A DNA stretch of 64,000 nt from Bacteroidales bacterium. GTDB taxonomy: Bacteria > Bacteroidota > Bacteroidia > Bacteroidales > UBA932. The stretch lies in the NCBI GenBank assembly GCA_017415715.1, contig JAFQFD010000046.1, forward strand, positions 62,001-126,000, in the 5' to 3' direction. The translations under genes and the position numbers were made by a program. Below the pieces are notes generated by a model that was given only the letters and a program-made list of their open reading frames with translations, ran no database searches and had not been told where the DNA came from. Below are positions 42,062-51,507 of this stretch, in pieces (within the stretch, counting starts at the first letter, position 1; each line of letters begins with the position of its first letter).

Positions 42062-45000
42062 TTATTTGTCAGTTACCTCGATTGTACTGGATGATTTTCC
42101 CTCTGCCAGATTGACTTTTATCTGAACAGGGATGCTTGCACGAATTTCTTCGCGGTGAGAGATTATACCTACTTGTCTGCCTGCTTTGCCATGCAGCGAC
42201 TTCAAGGTGTTGATTGCATTCTGGAGCGGCTTGCCGCTGAGGGTTCCAAAACCCTCGTCAATGAAAAGAGTAGAGACTCCGAGGTGCTGGCCGAAATCTG
42301 CCAGGGCCAAAGCCAGTGCCAGCGATACTAGGAATGATTCTCCTCCTGAGATAGAGTTAGTGCCACGTGTGGAATATCCATTATACTTGTCTTCAAGCTT
42401 CAGATTCAGACTTCCCGGATTGACGAGCAGGCGATAGCGAGGGTCCATGTTGTGCAGGTGATGATTTGCTGCGTCGAGCAGGCTGCTGAGTACGAAGCTC
42501 TGTGCGATCTTGCTGAGTGTCTTTCCTTCTGAATCTCCAAAATATTTGCAAAATCCATGCCACTTCTGGTAGATCTCTGCGAGCTCGTCAAGTTTCTTCG
42601 TGTCATGCTTGAGAACCCGTGTCTCGTCATCAGCCTTCATCTTTAAATGCAGTTCTCCCATGCGCTGATTACAGTCATTTCTTCTCTTTTCCTGCTCCTC
42701 TTTGTCAGCTGTCAGGGTGTCAACTGTCATGTTGTCATCAAGGAGTTCAGGTCTGTCTTCAAGATGCTTCTCTGATTCCTCAACTGCAATTTCATACTCT
42801 CTCTTTGATGACAGCATCTGCGAAGACACATTATTTATATATAAGGTCTCACTTTGGCAGGTTGCCTGAGTGATATGATTCAGAGACTCCAGAATCTCCA
42901 TTGTATAGGCGGGGTTTGATTTGAGGAAAGCTTCCACCTCAGCCTTTGCTGTGTCATATTCGCTCTCTGCTGGATTCAGAGCGTGTTTTTGTGCCTTGAT
43001 GTCGGCAGCGAGCCTGACGCATGATTTCTGAAGGTCGTTCATGTGACATACTGTAATTGCAGGCTCCTCCCAATCCGGCATAAGCACATATATGTCATGC
43101 AATGCGGAATCCATGATCTCCATTCCGGAAGAAATCCTGTCAATGTCGGCTTTCGCATTTGCCAGAGCCATCTTGTCAGCATCGTATGCTTTTGCTTTCT
43201 CTTCCAACTCAGTTGCGAATGCCTTTGGCTCAACCATCCAGTCATTATCCCACGATGTTGCACCTGACAGCATGGTGCCTATACTTTCTGTGATATGCTT
43301 TATTTTGCCTTCAATCTCCACGATCTCACCAGAAAGACGCAGGATCTCGGCTTTTACATTCTCTACTGCAAGTCGCTTCCTTTCGCTGTCCTTTTCCGCC
43401 TCATGCTTCTTCATGAGAAGGTCGTCATGTTTCTTTCGGATTTCCTTCTGCTCATCTTCTGTCTTTTCACCTTCAGTTATCCTGGCGGAAATGCCTTCAA
43501 TCCTCTCTGCCAGTTCTTCCGGGCTGCACTGCAGGAGCTCATCTGCGTCTGCACGTGAAGACGTTGCTTCAGTCAGCTTGAGACTATATCTCTCATGCTC
43601 CTTTCTAAGCTCTCCGAGTCTGTTTTTCTCAACCTTGATGAGGGCGGCTGTCTTGTTTACTTCGTCAGTTGCATCAGCAACCTTCCTTTCCTGCTCCTCA
43701 TACTCTTCCTTGATCTTCCTGTATTCGTCATCTATCAATGCGTCGTTGACCGGAGCTGATACCAGATGTCCGCATACAGGGCAGAAGTTGTCTTCAGCAC
43801 CGATATGTAAATTAAGAAGAGAACGCATTTCCTTGGCGAATCTGTCAACAGTCTGCTTCCTTCTTTCATGCTCTGCCTTCAGTCGTACCAGTTCCTTCTT
43901 CTCTCTTTCTTCCTCATCCTTGCACGTCTTCAAGTCTGCTTCATATTGCGCAATGCTCTCTGCTGTCGAAGTTATCTTTGATGTGACATTGACTATAGAG
44001 GTCTTGATGCTCTCAAGCTCCTTGAGGAATTCCTTTTCTTCCCTTGATTCAGGAAGTTTCAAATCTGCAATCTTCCGGTTGACTTCATTCAACAGCTTTT
44101 TCACAGCAGTATATTCCGCAGAAGCCTCTGTTTCCGCCGCATGCGAAAGTTCCAGGAGCTTTTCAGCTTCCGGCAGCTTCTTCTCTTTTGCTTCCTGCAA
44201 CTTCAGTCTCTTGTCTGCGGCCTTTTCTTTCTCGTCTGTCATATTGTTTATGGCAGCAATGATGCTCTGGTGAGAGCCGTAGGCATCGGCATAAGCGCTT
44301 TGACCGTTGATTCGTTCCTCCAGCTCGTCCTTTATACGCATCAGCGCCTGCAGTTCTTCCTTTTGGGCTTCACATCCGGAAAGGACTCTGCCGAACTCCT
44401 TTCTCAAGACTGCCAGGGCCACGGCGGCCTTTTCTGCCTTCCGCTTGCCCTCGGCAGCTGCATTCATCTGCATCCGGACATCTATGGTTTCATTCCATTG
44501 CTTGATCCTGAGACTCCTGGACTGGAAATCTTCCGAAGAGGTTATCGCTGCGGCATTGTCAAACTGAGCCTTGGCTGTCTGTACTTTCTCCTCAAGCCTG
44601 GCTCTCTCATTGAGCCAGTTGATGCAGTCATTCAATTCATTCACTCTATTCTGACAGGACTCGGATTCTTTGGCAGCCTCTTGGGCTTCAGTCTCGACCA
44701 TCTGCCTGTCTTCGTCGCTCATAGTCACGATCTGAGCATGTTTTGCTGCTTCTGCATCAAAAAGTTTCTTCGCTTCTGCAGTCTTGTTGTAAATCGCGAT
44801 TCCTATGCGTCTGTATATTTCTGAACCGGAAATCTTTTCCAGGATTTCCGCTTTCTCCGCTTCGTCGCTTTTCAGAAATTCCGTGAACTCTCCCTGCGCG
44901 AGCATGGTTGTCCTGCCGAACTGTTCAAAGTCTAGTCCGACAGCATTCTGGATGACTTCCCTGACCTCTTTGTAAGTCTCGGTCTTGTCTCCTGTAACAC

Positions 45001-45412
45001 TGATTCCCGTAGTTCGGTCAGTTATGGTCCATACAGCCCTTGAAAGGCTGCTTTGCACTTTTCGTTTTGTACCTCTCTCCACACTCCATTCTGCGTAGTA
45101 TTCATGATTGTTGTTGCCTGTGAAATGCAGTCTCGAGTATCCATAACCGGTATCTTGTCTGAGGATGTTGCGCGGGTCCTTTTCTGTAAGTCCGTCGCGA
45201 TTGACGTCGAAATTCTCTTTCTTGCCTTTGGATATGCGTGGCGTCGTATTGTACAGGGCAAGGCATATTGCGTCCAGCAGGGTGGTCTTTCCAGATCCTG
45301 TGGTGCCGGTGATCAGGAACAGGTCTGTGCCAGACAAAGGTTCCTTGTCAAAATCGATCACTGCATCTTCTATTGATGCTATATTCTTGATTTCCAATCT
45401 GTTAATCTTCAT
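42062..45412 (-). CDS. sbcC: Exonuclease SbcC (Rad50-like ATPase)
   Basis: A 1116-residue SMC-like protein. The Walker A motif is GTTGSGKTTLLDAI (near 38), flanked by two long coiled coils with a zinc hook CPVC (about residue 545) at the apex. The C-terminal ABC signature TNSISGGESFLVSLALALAL precedes Walker B (LFIDEGFGTL). With SbcD it forms the DNA hairpin-cleaving and end-processing nuclease. It overlaps sbcD by 11 bases and is followed by a strong terminator. Confidence 0.95.
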   Translation of the reverse strand: MKINRLEIKNIASIEDAVIDFDKEPLSGTDLFLITGTTGSGKTTLLDAICLALYNTTPRISKGKKENFDVNRDGLTEKDPRNILRQDTGYGYSRLHFTGNNNHEYYAEWSVERGTKRKVQSSLSRAVWTITDRTTGISVTGDKTETYKEVREVIQNAVGLDFEQFGRTTMLAQGEFTEFLKSDEAEKAEILEKISGSEIYRRIGIAIYNKTAEAKKLFDAEAAKHAQIVTMSDEDRQMVETEAQEAAKESESCQNRVNELNDCINWLNERARLEEKVQTAKAQFDNAAAITSSEDFQSRSLRIKQWNETIDVRMQMNAAAEGKRKAEKAAVALAVLRKEFGRVLSGCEAQKEELQALMRIKDELEERINGQSAYADAYGSHQSIIAAINNMTDEKEKAADKRLKLQEAKEKKLPEAEKLLELSHAAETEASAEYTAVKKLLNEVNRKIADLKLPESREEKEFLKELESIKTSIVNVTSKITSTAESIAQYEADLKTCKDEEEREKKELVRLKAEHERRKQTVDRFAKEMRSLLNLHIGAEDNFCPVCGHLVSAPVNDALIDDEYRKIKEEYEEQERKVADATDEVNKTAALIKVEKNRLGELRKEHERYSLKLTEATSSRADADELLQCSPEELAERIEGISARITEGEKTEDEQKEIRKKHDDLLMKKHEAEKDSERKRLAVENVKAEILRLSGEIVEIEGKIKHITESIGTMLSGATSWDNDWMVEPKAFATELEEKAKAYDADKMALANAKADIDRISSGMEIMDSALHDIYVLMPDWEEPAITVCHMNDLQKSCVRLAADIKAQKHALNPAESEYDTAKAEVEAFLKSNPAYTMEILESLNHITQATCQSETLYINNVSSQMLSSKREYEIAVEESEKHLEDRPELLDDNMTVDTLTADKEEQEKRRNDCNQRMGELHLKMKADDETRVLKHDTKKLDELAEIYQKWHGFCKYFGDSEGKTLSKIAQSFVLSSLLDAANHHLHNMDPRYRLLVNPGSLNLKLEDKYNGYSTRGTNSISGGESFLVSLALALALADFGQHLGVSTLFIDEGFGTLSGKPLQNAINTLKSLHGKAGRQVGIISHREEIRASIPVQIKVNLAEGKSSSTIEVTDK

Positions 45413-46592
45413 CTTCCGCCTTGTTTACTGATTCGAGAATTTCTTTGAACATTTCCTCATAGCTTTCCGTGAAGGTGAATCCTTCCATCTGAGCATATGA
45501 TTTCATCACGGTAACAGGATCGGCCTTCAGAAGCTCTTCCATGGACATAGCCTTCACGGCTCCGGTCTGTCCCGTAGCCTGTATGGTCTGCTCTCTTGTC
45601 GGATTGAGCAGGGCGTATTGCCCTCTCTTGCCCTGCAATGCCGTCATGATCTGGTTTTCCTTGTCATATGGCAGCATCTGGTCGTCCTTCAGAAGAACAT
45701 TGAGGCGGATATATGCCGCTATGTCTGACGGGAAATTCCTGAGTTCCTCAATGACGGCCGACCATTCCGCATGGCCTTCCGTCGGAATGTTCACCAGAGG
45801 ATGACCGCACTTGAATTCCTCGGTCCTGATCTTTGGAATGTCTCCATGTCCCTCAATCTCCACAATCGTAAATCCATGCTCATATCCGCTTCGGACCTCG
45901 TCGAATCCGACCGGAAGGGGAGAGCCGCAGTATCTTGCACGGCCGTTCTTGAATGTCTGAGCCTTGTGTATATGTCCCAATGCGATGTAGTCGTATGTGT
46001 CGCCCAGCTCCTCTATGTCGGTGCATTCGATTCCGCCGATAAACCTGTCATTGAGGATGTCATGACCTGCGAAATCGCAATCTTTCATCGCCGCATGTCC
46101 GACATAGATCACGGGCTTCACGCCATCTGTCATCTCATTTACCATTTCCTGCAGATTCAGGTAGAATTCCTCGTCAAGGAACCTCTCGTTGGTATATGGC
46201 ACGGCGACGATCCATCCCTTGTCTTCCACCTCTATGATATTTGCAGACAGATTTTCAGAATCAATCTTTCCCAGCATATGTACATTCAGTGACGTCCACG
46301 GAGCCTGATGGATCTCATGCCTCGAGGCGTTGTCATGGTTGCCTGAGATGCATACAATTGTCATAGCCGGGTGCGCCTTGTGCAGGGCCACCATATTCTC
46401 GACAAACATCTTCTGGATTCCGGAGCCAGGGGTCTGTGAGTCGTATATGTCGCCTGCAACAATAAGTGCATCCGGCTTTTCTGCAATTATCAGATCGGCC
46501 AGTTCGCCGATCATCTTTTCGTGGTCCGGCCTTCTGTCGAAACCGAAGAAATTCTGACCAATATGCCAGTCTGAGGTGTGTATTATCTTCAT
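45402..46592 (-). CDS. sbcD: Exonuclease SbcD (Mre11-like nuclease)
   Basis: About 396 residues from the ATG at 46592 (MKIIHTSDWHIGQ). The phosphoesterase motifs are complete: SDWHIG, GDIYDS, SGNHDNASR and LGHIHKAQ. It is the metal-dependent nuclease partner of SbcC. The longer frame opening at a TTG (46610) is rejected, since the -7 box TAAATTTG lies between this TTG and the ATG. Confidence 0.95.
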   Translation of the reverse strand: MKIIHTSDWHIGQNFFGFDRRPDHEKMIGELADLIIAEKPDALIVAGDIYDSQTPGSGIQKMFVENMVALHKAHPAMTIVCISGNHDNASRHEIHQAPWTSLNVHMLGKIDSENLSANIIEVEDKGWIVAVPYTNERFLDEEFYLNLQEMVNEMTDGVKPVIYVGHAAMKDCDFAGHDILNDRFIGGIECTDIEELGDTYDYIALGHIHKAQTFKNGRARYCGSPLPVGFDEVRSGYEHGFTIVEIEGHGDIPKIRTEEFKCGHPLVNIPTEGHAEWSAVIEELRNFPSDIAAYIRLNVLLKDDQMLPYDKENQIMTALQGKRGQYALLNPTREQTIQATGQTGAVKAMSMEELLKADPVTVMKSYAQMEGFTFTESYEEMFKEILESVNKAEDED

Positions 46593-46597
46593 ACTGG

Positions 46598-46605
46598 CAA
46601 ATTTA
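46598..46605 (-). promoter_or_regulatory. -7 promoter box immediately before sbcD
   Basis: Reads TAAATTTG on the minus strand and ends 5 bases before the sbcD ATG, so transcription would begin at or within a few bases of the start codon (a leaderless or near-leaderless mRNA). Confidence 0.5.
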
Positions 46606-46613
46606 ATCAATTG

Positions 46614-48077
46614 TCACTTCTTTTCCCAATGGAAAGGAGCGAATTCCGAAGAAGGATCACGCCATGACGGCTTGCGGAGGGCATAGATGATGAAAGGAAT
46701 GACCACCATTATCATGCAGCCCGCAATCAGGACTGTGTACCATACGGCATTGCTGCCGGTGTTTATCTGTCCCGGAGGTATGAAACTCAGTACGAATGCG
46801 AGAAGCGATCCGCTGAATCCTGTAACGCCCAGAATCCACATGAGGGCGTTTCCTTTGCCTAATCTGAACGGACGCTCTGCATCCTTCATTTTATATCTCA
46901 GTACAATCGCTGCAGCGAACATGAGCATATACATGATCAGATATAACAGTATTGTAAGCTGCGAAAGGATCTGGTAGAAGGACTGCACCGAAGGCATCAC
47001 CACGAACAGCAGTGACAGAAGTGTCACAATGCCACCCTGCACAAGGAGGATGTTGCGCTGCACTCCGTGGCTGTTGCTCTTCTGGAAGAAAGGCGGGAGG
47101 TAGCCTGCCTTTCCGACGGTGAAGATACCCTTGGAAGGTCCTGCGACCCATGTAAGCACGCTTGCCAGTACTCCAAGCATAAGGGCGACGGCTATGACAG
47201 AGCCGGCCCACGGGATGTGGAAGTACCTGAAGAAATTGTCAAATCCGATGAGCAGAGACTGTGTGAGGTTTATGTCCTTGGCCGGAATTATGACCCCGAG
47301 CGCGAATGTACCTAGCACGAATATGCATACTGTCGCAAGCGAGCCGATGATGATTGCCTTCGGATAGTTCCTGGACGGATTGTTTATATCCATCACATGC
47401 ACGCCCATCATCTCCATACCGGCATAGAAGAGGAATATGCTGCTGGCCAGGACAAGATTGTCAAGCTTGGTCAGGTCTGGAATGAAGCTCTGCTGCATGT
47501 CCATGTAGTTATGACCACCTGTGGCTATATATATGATTCCCAGCACTATGAGCAGGCCTGCGGGGATAATCGTTCCTATGAGACCGCCCCATTTGCTGAT
47601 CTTTCCGACCCATCCGATGCCTTTCATGGCTATGAATGTAGCGATCCAATAGATTGCCAATACCGTCACCAGTGTGAATATCTTGTTGGAAGCCAGGGCA
47701 GCATCTGATGCTCCGTTGAGTCCTATATATGCAAATGATACAGCTCCGAAAGTCAATACGGTCGGATACCAGATTGTCGATTCTATCCACTGAAGCCATA
47801 TGGCGAGGAATCCGGCACGAGGTCCGAAGGCTTCTCCGACCCAGCGGAACACTCCGCCCTGCTTGTCGGAGAACATCGCCGCAAGCTCGGCCGCAACCAT
47901 TGCGGTCGGGATGAGGAAGACGATCGCTGCAAACAGGTAGTAGAATGCTGACGAGAGTCCGTAGGTGGCCTCCGACGGAAGTCCTCGGAGGCTGACTACG
48001 GCTGTTATGTTCATGATTGCGAGCGTCGCGACGCTTATCTTGGCCACTGTGCCCGCAGTTCCTTTCTGTGTCTTCAT
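46614..48077 (-). CDS. gadC: Glutamate/GABA antiporter
   Basis: A 487-residue APC-family transporter with twelve or so membrane helices. The N-terminal SVATLAIMNITAVVSLRGLP and the helix 6 to 7 VLASSIFLFYAGMEMMGVHV match GadC-type antiporters, which exchange external glutamate for internal GABA and so export a proton equivalent. It follows the decarboxylase gene by 12 bases, which confirms the substrate pair. The long autoinhibitory C-plug of E. coli GadC seems to be shortened here (ends EFAPFHWEKK). Confidence 0.93.
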   Translation of the reverse strand: MKTQKGTAGTVAKISVATLAIMNITAVVSLRGLPSEATYGLSSAFYYLFAAIVFLIPTAMVAAELAAMFSDKQGGVFRWVGEAFGPRAGFLAIWLQWIESTIWYPTVLTFGAVSFAYIGLNGASDAALASNKIFTLVTVLAIYWIATFIAMKGIGWVGKISKWGGLIGTIIPAGLLIVLGIIYIATGGHNYMDMQQSFIPDLTKLDNLVLASSIFLFYAGMEMMGVHVMDINNPSRNYPKAIIIGSLATVCIFVLGTFALGVIIPAKDINLTQSLLIGFDNFFRYFHIPWAGSVIAVALMLGVLASVLTWVAGPSKGIFTVGKAGYLPPFFQKSNSHGVQRNILLVQGGIVTLLSLLFVVMPSVQSFYQILSQLTILLYLIMYMLMFAAAIVLRYKMKDAERPFRLGKGNALMWILGVTGFSGSLLAFVLSFIPPGQINTGSNAVWYTVLIAGCMIMVVIPFIIYALRKPSWRDPSSEFAPFHWEKK

Positions 48078-48089
48078 GACATTGTGATT

Positions 48090-49490
48090 TTAATGTGTGT
48101 AAACGTGTCCTTTATGCTTCTTTCCGTTCCGGATGGCAATTCTTGACGGAGTAGGGTATTCGAGCTTCTCAAGTTCGGCAACAGCGTCGGAGATGTCCTG
48201 GATGAGCATGTCCGCCATGTCTCGTGACATTCCCTGACGGACTACGATCCTCATCACCACCATGTCCTCGATATCCTTTGGCATTGTATAGGCCGGCACC
48301 ATCCATCCTCTCTGCATGAGCTTGTCCTGGAGATCATAGAGAGTCCACTTTGCTTTCTTGTCATATTCTTCGTTCAAGGTCCATATGAACAGAGGATTGT
48401 CCAGATGCTCCGAATAGTTTCTGAAGCAGTCCATCTTTCCGATGGTGTCATGGCAGTATTTTGCAATCGCCATCGAGTTTGAATGTATTTCCCTGTATCC
48501 TTCCATGCCCAGATGTATGAAATTGTAGTATTGCGCAAGTATCTGAGCAGCAGGGCGTGAGAAGTTCAGGCCGACTTGAGTGATGCTTGCTCCAAGGTAA
48601 TTCACGCTGAATGCCATCTCTTCCGGAAGATACTTCTTGTCCTTCCATATGACCCAGCCGAGGCCAGGATATACGAGTCCATATTTGTGACCTGAAGTCG
48701 ATATCGAATATACCCATTTGAGCCTGAAGTCCCATTTCTTGTCAGGGTCGAGGAACGGCAGGATGAAGCCTCCTGAAGCCGCATCAACATGAATAGGGAT
48801 GTCGAATCCGGTTATCCTGTTGTACTGCTCGAGAGCATCATTGAGCGCCTCGATGTCGTCGTTCATTCCTGTCCAGGTCACGCCTGCGACCGGTACTATG
48901 CATATTGTATTTTCATCACACATTTCTATTGCAGACTCTATGTCAAGAGTCGGATGCTTGTGCGTGATAGGGACAGTACGCATTTCTATCTGCCACAGCT
49001 GGCAGAATTTCTCCCATACCACCTGATATGCCGTGCTCATCACCAGGTTCGGCTTGTCATACGGCTTTCCCTGCGCCTTCCTGCGGGCGCGCCATCGCAG
49101 CCATGCTGCGACGCCGCCCAGCATGCAGGCCTCGGAAGAGCCGATGCCCACGGCTCCCGTCTTCCATTCCGCCTCTTCCGGTGAGTTCCACATGTTCGCT
49201 ACCATGTTGATGCACCTTCCGCACATCACAGCCACTCTCGGGTATTCTGTCTCGTCGATGTAGTTGATGCCTACAGCCTCGTTCATCAGCTTTGTGCCGT
49301 AGTCATCCATATATGTCGTTACGAATGTAGCGAGATTAAGACGCGGCTGCGTCTGAGGGAAAGTCTCATCCTTGACCATCTGGTAGGCGATGTCTGCGGG
49401 AGTCTTGTGTTCGGGAATGAATTCCGACGGTGCAGGCTCTCTCATTTCCTGTGATCCGAAGATTTCGGTTTCATTGTATTTCGTATCCAT
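48090..49490 (-). CDS. gadB: Glutamate decarboxylase
   Basis: A 466-residue PLP enzyme, the same length as E. coli GadA/B. The PLP lysine is in SISTSGHKYGLVYPG (near 275), with HVDAASGGF upstream. The C-terminus ends GHVYTH; in E. coli a C-terminal histidine closes the active site at neutral pH, so acid activation is plausible. It converts glutamate to GABA, consuming a proton. With gadC it forms an acid-resistance unit common in gut Bacteroidetes. Confidence 0.95.
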   Translation of the reverse strand: MDTKYNETEIFGSQEMREPAPSEFIPEHKTPADIAYQMVKDETFPQTQPRLNLATFVTTYMDDYGTKLMNEAVGINYIDETEYPRVAVMCGRCINMVANMWNSPEEAEWKTGAVGIGSSEACMLGGVAAWLRWRARRKAQGKPYDKPNLVMSTAYQVVWEKFCQLWQIEMRTVPITHKHPTLDIESAIEMCDENTICIVPVAGVTWTGMNDDIEALNDALEQYNRITGFDIPIHVDAASGGFILPFLDPDKKWDFRLKWVYSISTSGHKYGLVYPGLGWVIWKDKKYLPEEMAFSVNYLGASITQVGLNFSRPAAQILAQYYNFIHLGMEGYREIHSNSMAIAKYCHDTIGKMDCFRNYSEHLDNPLFIWTLNEEYDKKAKWTLYDLQDKLMQRGWMVPAYTMPKDIEDMVVMRIVVRQGMSRDMADMLIQDISDAVAELEKLEYPTPSRIAIRNGKKHKGHVYTH

Positions 49491-49517
49491 AATTTATAAT
49501 TGTTAAAAATCAATAAA

Positions 49518-49548
49518 GCCCGTATGTCACAAAATGTGCCATACGGGC
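49518..49548 (-). terminator. Terminator of the metallophosphoesterase gene
   Basis: GCCCGTATG pairs with CATACGGGC, extended by an inner CAC/GTG, in 31 bases. On the minus strand it is followed by TTTATTGATTTTT. It lies about 28 bases after the stop at 49577 and just upstream of gadB. Confidence 0.75.
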
Positions 49549-49576
49549 CTGTAGAATGCAGTGTTGTCAGGGAATG

Positions 49577-50572
49577 TTATTGAGCTTTAAGAGTGATGAC
49601 GGTTATCTCCGGCCTTGCTCCGATCCTGAAAGGAACAGTGCATCCGAGACCTATGTTGATGTATAGAGTCTGGCCATCACGGTCATATCTTCCGTCGGTT
49701 TCGACGAATGATACTGTTGCGGGAGTCCATCCGAATATTCTTATCTGAGCTGCATGAGTATGGCCAGAAAGCGTGAGCTGAATGTCAGTGTCGGGGACGA
49801 CTTCACCGGTCCAGTGGCTCGGGTCATGCGAGAGCAGGACGCGGAAGCCGTCGGCGCCTTCCATCGCCTTCTTCAGGTCACCCCTGATGATGGTCTTGAA
49901 GCCTTGGCTGCTGCAGTTCGTGTTGTCTACGCCTATGAATGTGATCCTGCTGCTGTCGTTCGACTCGATCGTGATTTTCTCATTTCTCAGCAATGTCCAT
50001 CCCAATGTGTCTGTCTGGAACCGGACCAGTTCTTCCAATGCATTCTCCCTGTCCTCTCCATGTGGGAATCCATATATCAGAAAATCATGGTTTCCCAGGA
50101 CTGACAGGACGCCATGCCTCGCTTTCAGGCCCCTGAGGCTTTCTGCATACGGCTCCGCCTCTTCCTTTCCAATTGTGACCATGTCCCCAGTGACGCATAC
50201 TATGTCAGGATCCTGGCTGTTGATTTCAGCCACGACTTTCTCCAGTTTCTGAGGAGAGTCGTCGAAGCTTCCAAGATGCAGGTCGGAGATGTGCACGATC
50301 CTGAATCCGTCGAACTCCTTCGGGATATCCTTGTGGACATATTCTATATGTTTTGTCTGGAAATGCCATCTTCCGATGAAGTATCCGTACGCCATTGTGC
50401 CCCAGAACAGCATTAAAAGAGCCAGAGCGGTCATGCCAAAGGGCCTGTAAGGCAGACGGAAATGTCCGATCCTGCTTATGATCCAGACGGCCAGCCATAT
50501 GATATGAGGGAGAAGGGCGAGCGCAATGCCGCCAGCCATGCAGAAGAATAACATCATTTTTGAAGCCGTCAT
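49577..50572 (-). CDS. Membrane-anchored metallophosphoesterase (YkuE/LpxG-like)
   Basis: A 331-residue protein with two N-terminal membrane helices (about 5-32 and 45-65) and a calcineurin-like domain. Metal-ligand motifs are visible: DLHLGSFDD, GDMVTIGKEEAE, LGNHDFLIYG, LLSHDP and SGHTHAAQI. Members hydrolyse phosphodiesters such as UDP-2,3-diacylglucosamine, but the substrate here is not known. Confidence 0.9.
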   Translation of the reverse strand: MTASKMMLFFCMAGGIALALLPHIIWLAVWIISRIGHFRLPYRPFGMTALALLMLFWGTMAYGYFIGRWHFQTKHIEYVHKDIPKEFDGFRIVHISDLHLGSFDDSPQKLEKVVAEINSQDPDIVCVTGDMVTIGKEEAEPYAESLRGLKARHGVLSVLGNHDFLIYGFPHGEDRENALEELVRFQTDTLGWTLLRNEKITIESNDSSRITFIGVDNTNCSSQGFKTIIRGDLKKAMEGADGFRVLLSHDPSHWTGEVVPDTDIQLTLSGHTHAAQIRIFGWTPATVSFVETDGRYDRDGQTLYINIGLGCTVPFRIGARPEITVITLKAQ

Positions 50573-50575
50573 GTC

Positions 50576-50606
50576 TTTGTTTAGTTTACGATGCTTAGTA
50601 TCTTTG
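50576..50606 (+). promoter_or_regulatory. Complete Bacteroidetes-type promoter (-33 and -7)
   Basis: TTTG (50576-50579), a 19-base gap and TATCTTTG (50599-50606). It is the best consensus match in the window and drives a pseudogene. Confidence 0.75.
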
Positions 50607-50636
50607 CAAATCTAATGAAATTAACTTTTATCTGAT

Positions 50637-50937
50637 ATGAAAAATACATTTATTGCAGCATTGTTCATACTTGTCTCGATGTCTGTGTCCGCTCAGACAC
50701 TGGACAGGATGCAGTGGTTCAACGAATGATGATGCTCCTTTTCTCTATACATTGAGAGGAGGGGAGTTCGAGGTGAAGGTAAAGATCTCCGGCGAATAAA
50801 AGGTGCGTTTCGACCAGGCCGGCCTCATGCTCAGGATCGATGCGGAAAACTATATCAAGACCGGTATCGAGCACTTCCAGATCAAGCATCTTCCAGACGC
50901 CCGCAGAGTCGAGTGGCTCAAGAAGAATCAGGAGTAG
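50637..50937 (+). pseudogene. Decayed DUF1349-type secreted protein gene
   Basis: An intact ATG and signal peptide (MKNTFIAALFILVSMSVSAQ) run into a stop after WFNE. Shifted frames then show fragments such as APFLYTLRGGEFEVKVKISGE, a stop, and VRFDQAGLMLRIDAENYIKT followed by GIEHF. These match, in order, the conserved pieces of DUF1349 (concanavalin-like) proteins, with sections missing between them. The gene is therefore broken by deletions and at least two frame changes. It keeps a good promoter. Confidence 0.75.
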
Positions 50938-50940
50938 GGG

Positions 50941-51507
50941 CTAACCTCTCAAGTGATTTTCGATATCCCTCATGATGCGTTCTCTGTCTTCAGAGACCGT
51001 TCTTCGTGAGGGTTCTTTTTTCTTCTTTGCAGGCTTGTGCCTGATGTATTCCACCTCCACTATCCATCTTTCATCAATAGAGTCGTAATATTTTTCTACT
51101 CTCAGGTATGTCTCATCATCATAGTGATAGTATGTGCCCTCCTTACCCCTGACTCTTGTCAGACCTGCAGTCGCAGCTCTTATGATTTCGTCAGCGAAGT
51201 TTTCGTCTTCATCGATGTATCTCTTGCCTGCACGGTGGATGAGCTCGTCTTCCTCGTGGAACCCTATCGTGTTTATGATCTTGACCGTCAGCCATATGCA
51301 GCTCTTGACATTGGAATCTTCTTCGTCATGTCGCGAATACTCAAGTCCTCCGTCGACCTCACCGGGTTCGTAGCGGGAGCTGTATACCTTGTCTCTTACC
51401 TTATAATAGTTCTTGCCCAGCAGCGTGAGGGGCTTGTCAAGGTCGGTCCTTCTGTCTTTGAAGAAGGCTATTATTGATTCGATGATTCCCATAATAAGAT
51501 TGGCCAT
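50941..51507 (-). CDS. Unknown protein, partner of the 19-residue repeat protein
   Basis: A 188-residue soluble protein that I do not recognise. It starts with a hydrophobic helix (MANLIMGIIESIIAFFKD) and ends with a charged, lysine-rich tail. The middle has a YYHYDDETYLRVEKYYDS stretch. Its ATG overlaps the stop of the upstream repeat gene by one base (TAATG), so the two are coupled. No signal peptide is clear. Confidence 0.65.
   Translation of the reverse strand: MANLIMGIIESIIAFFKDRRTDLDKPLTLLGKNYYKVRDKVYSSRYEPGEVDGGLEYSRHDEEDSNVKSCIWLTVKIINTIGFHEEDELIHRAGKRYIDEDENFADEIIRAATAGLTRVRGKEGTYYHYDDETYLRVEKYYDSIDERWIVEVEYIRHKPAKKKKEPSRRTVSEDRERIMRDIENHLRG

Noticed and set aside
43092-44273. A 393-codon open frame on the plus strand inside sbcC
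   Set aside because: It is antisense to the coiled-coil part of SbcC; its Ser/Phe/Leu-rich composition is what reverse-complemented Glu/Lys/Ala codons give. No start signals or family match.
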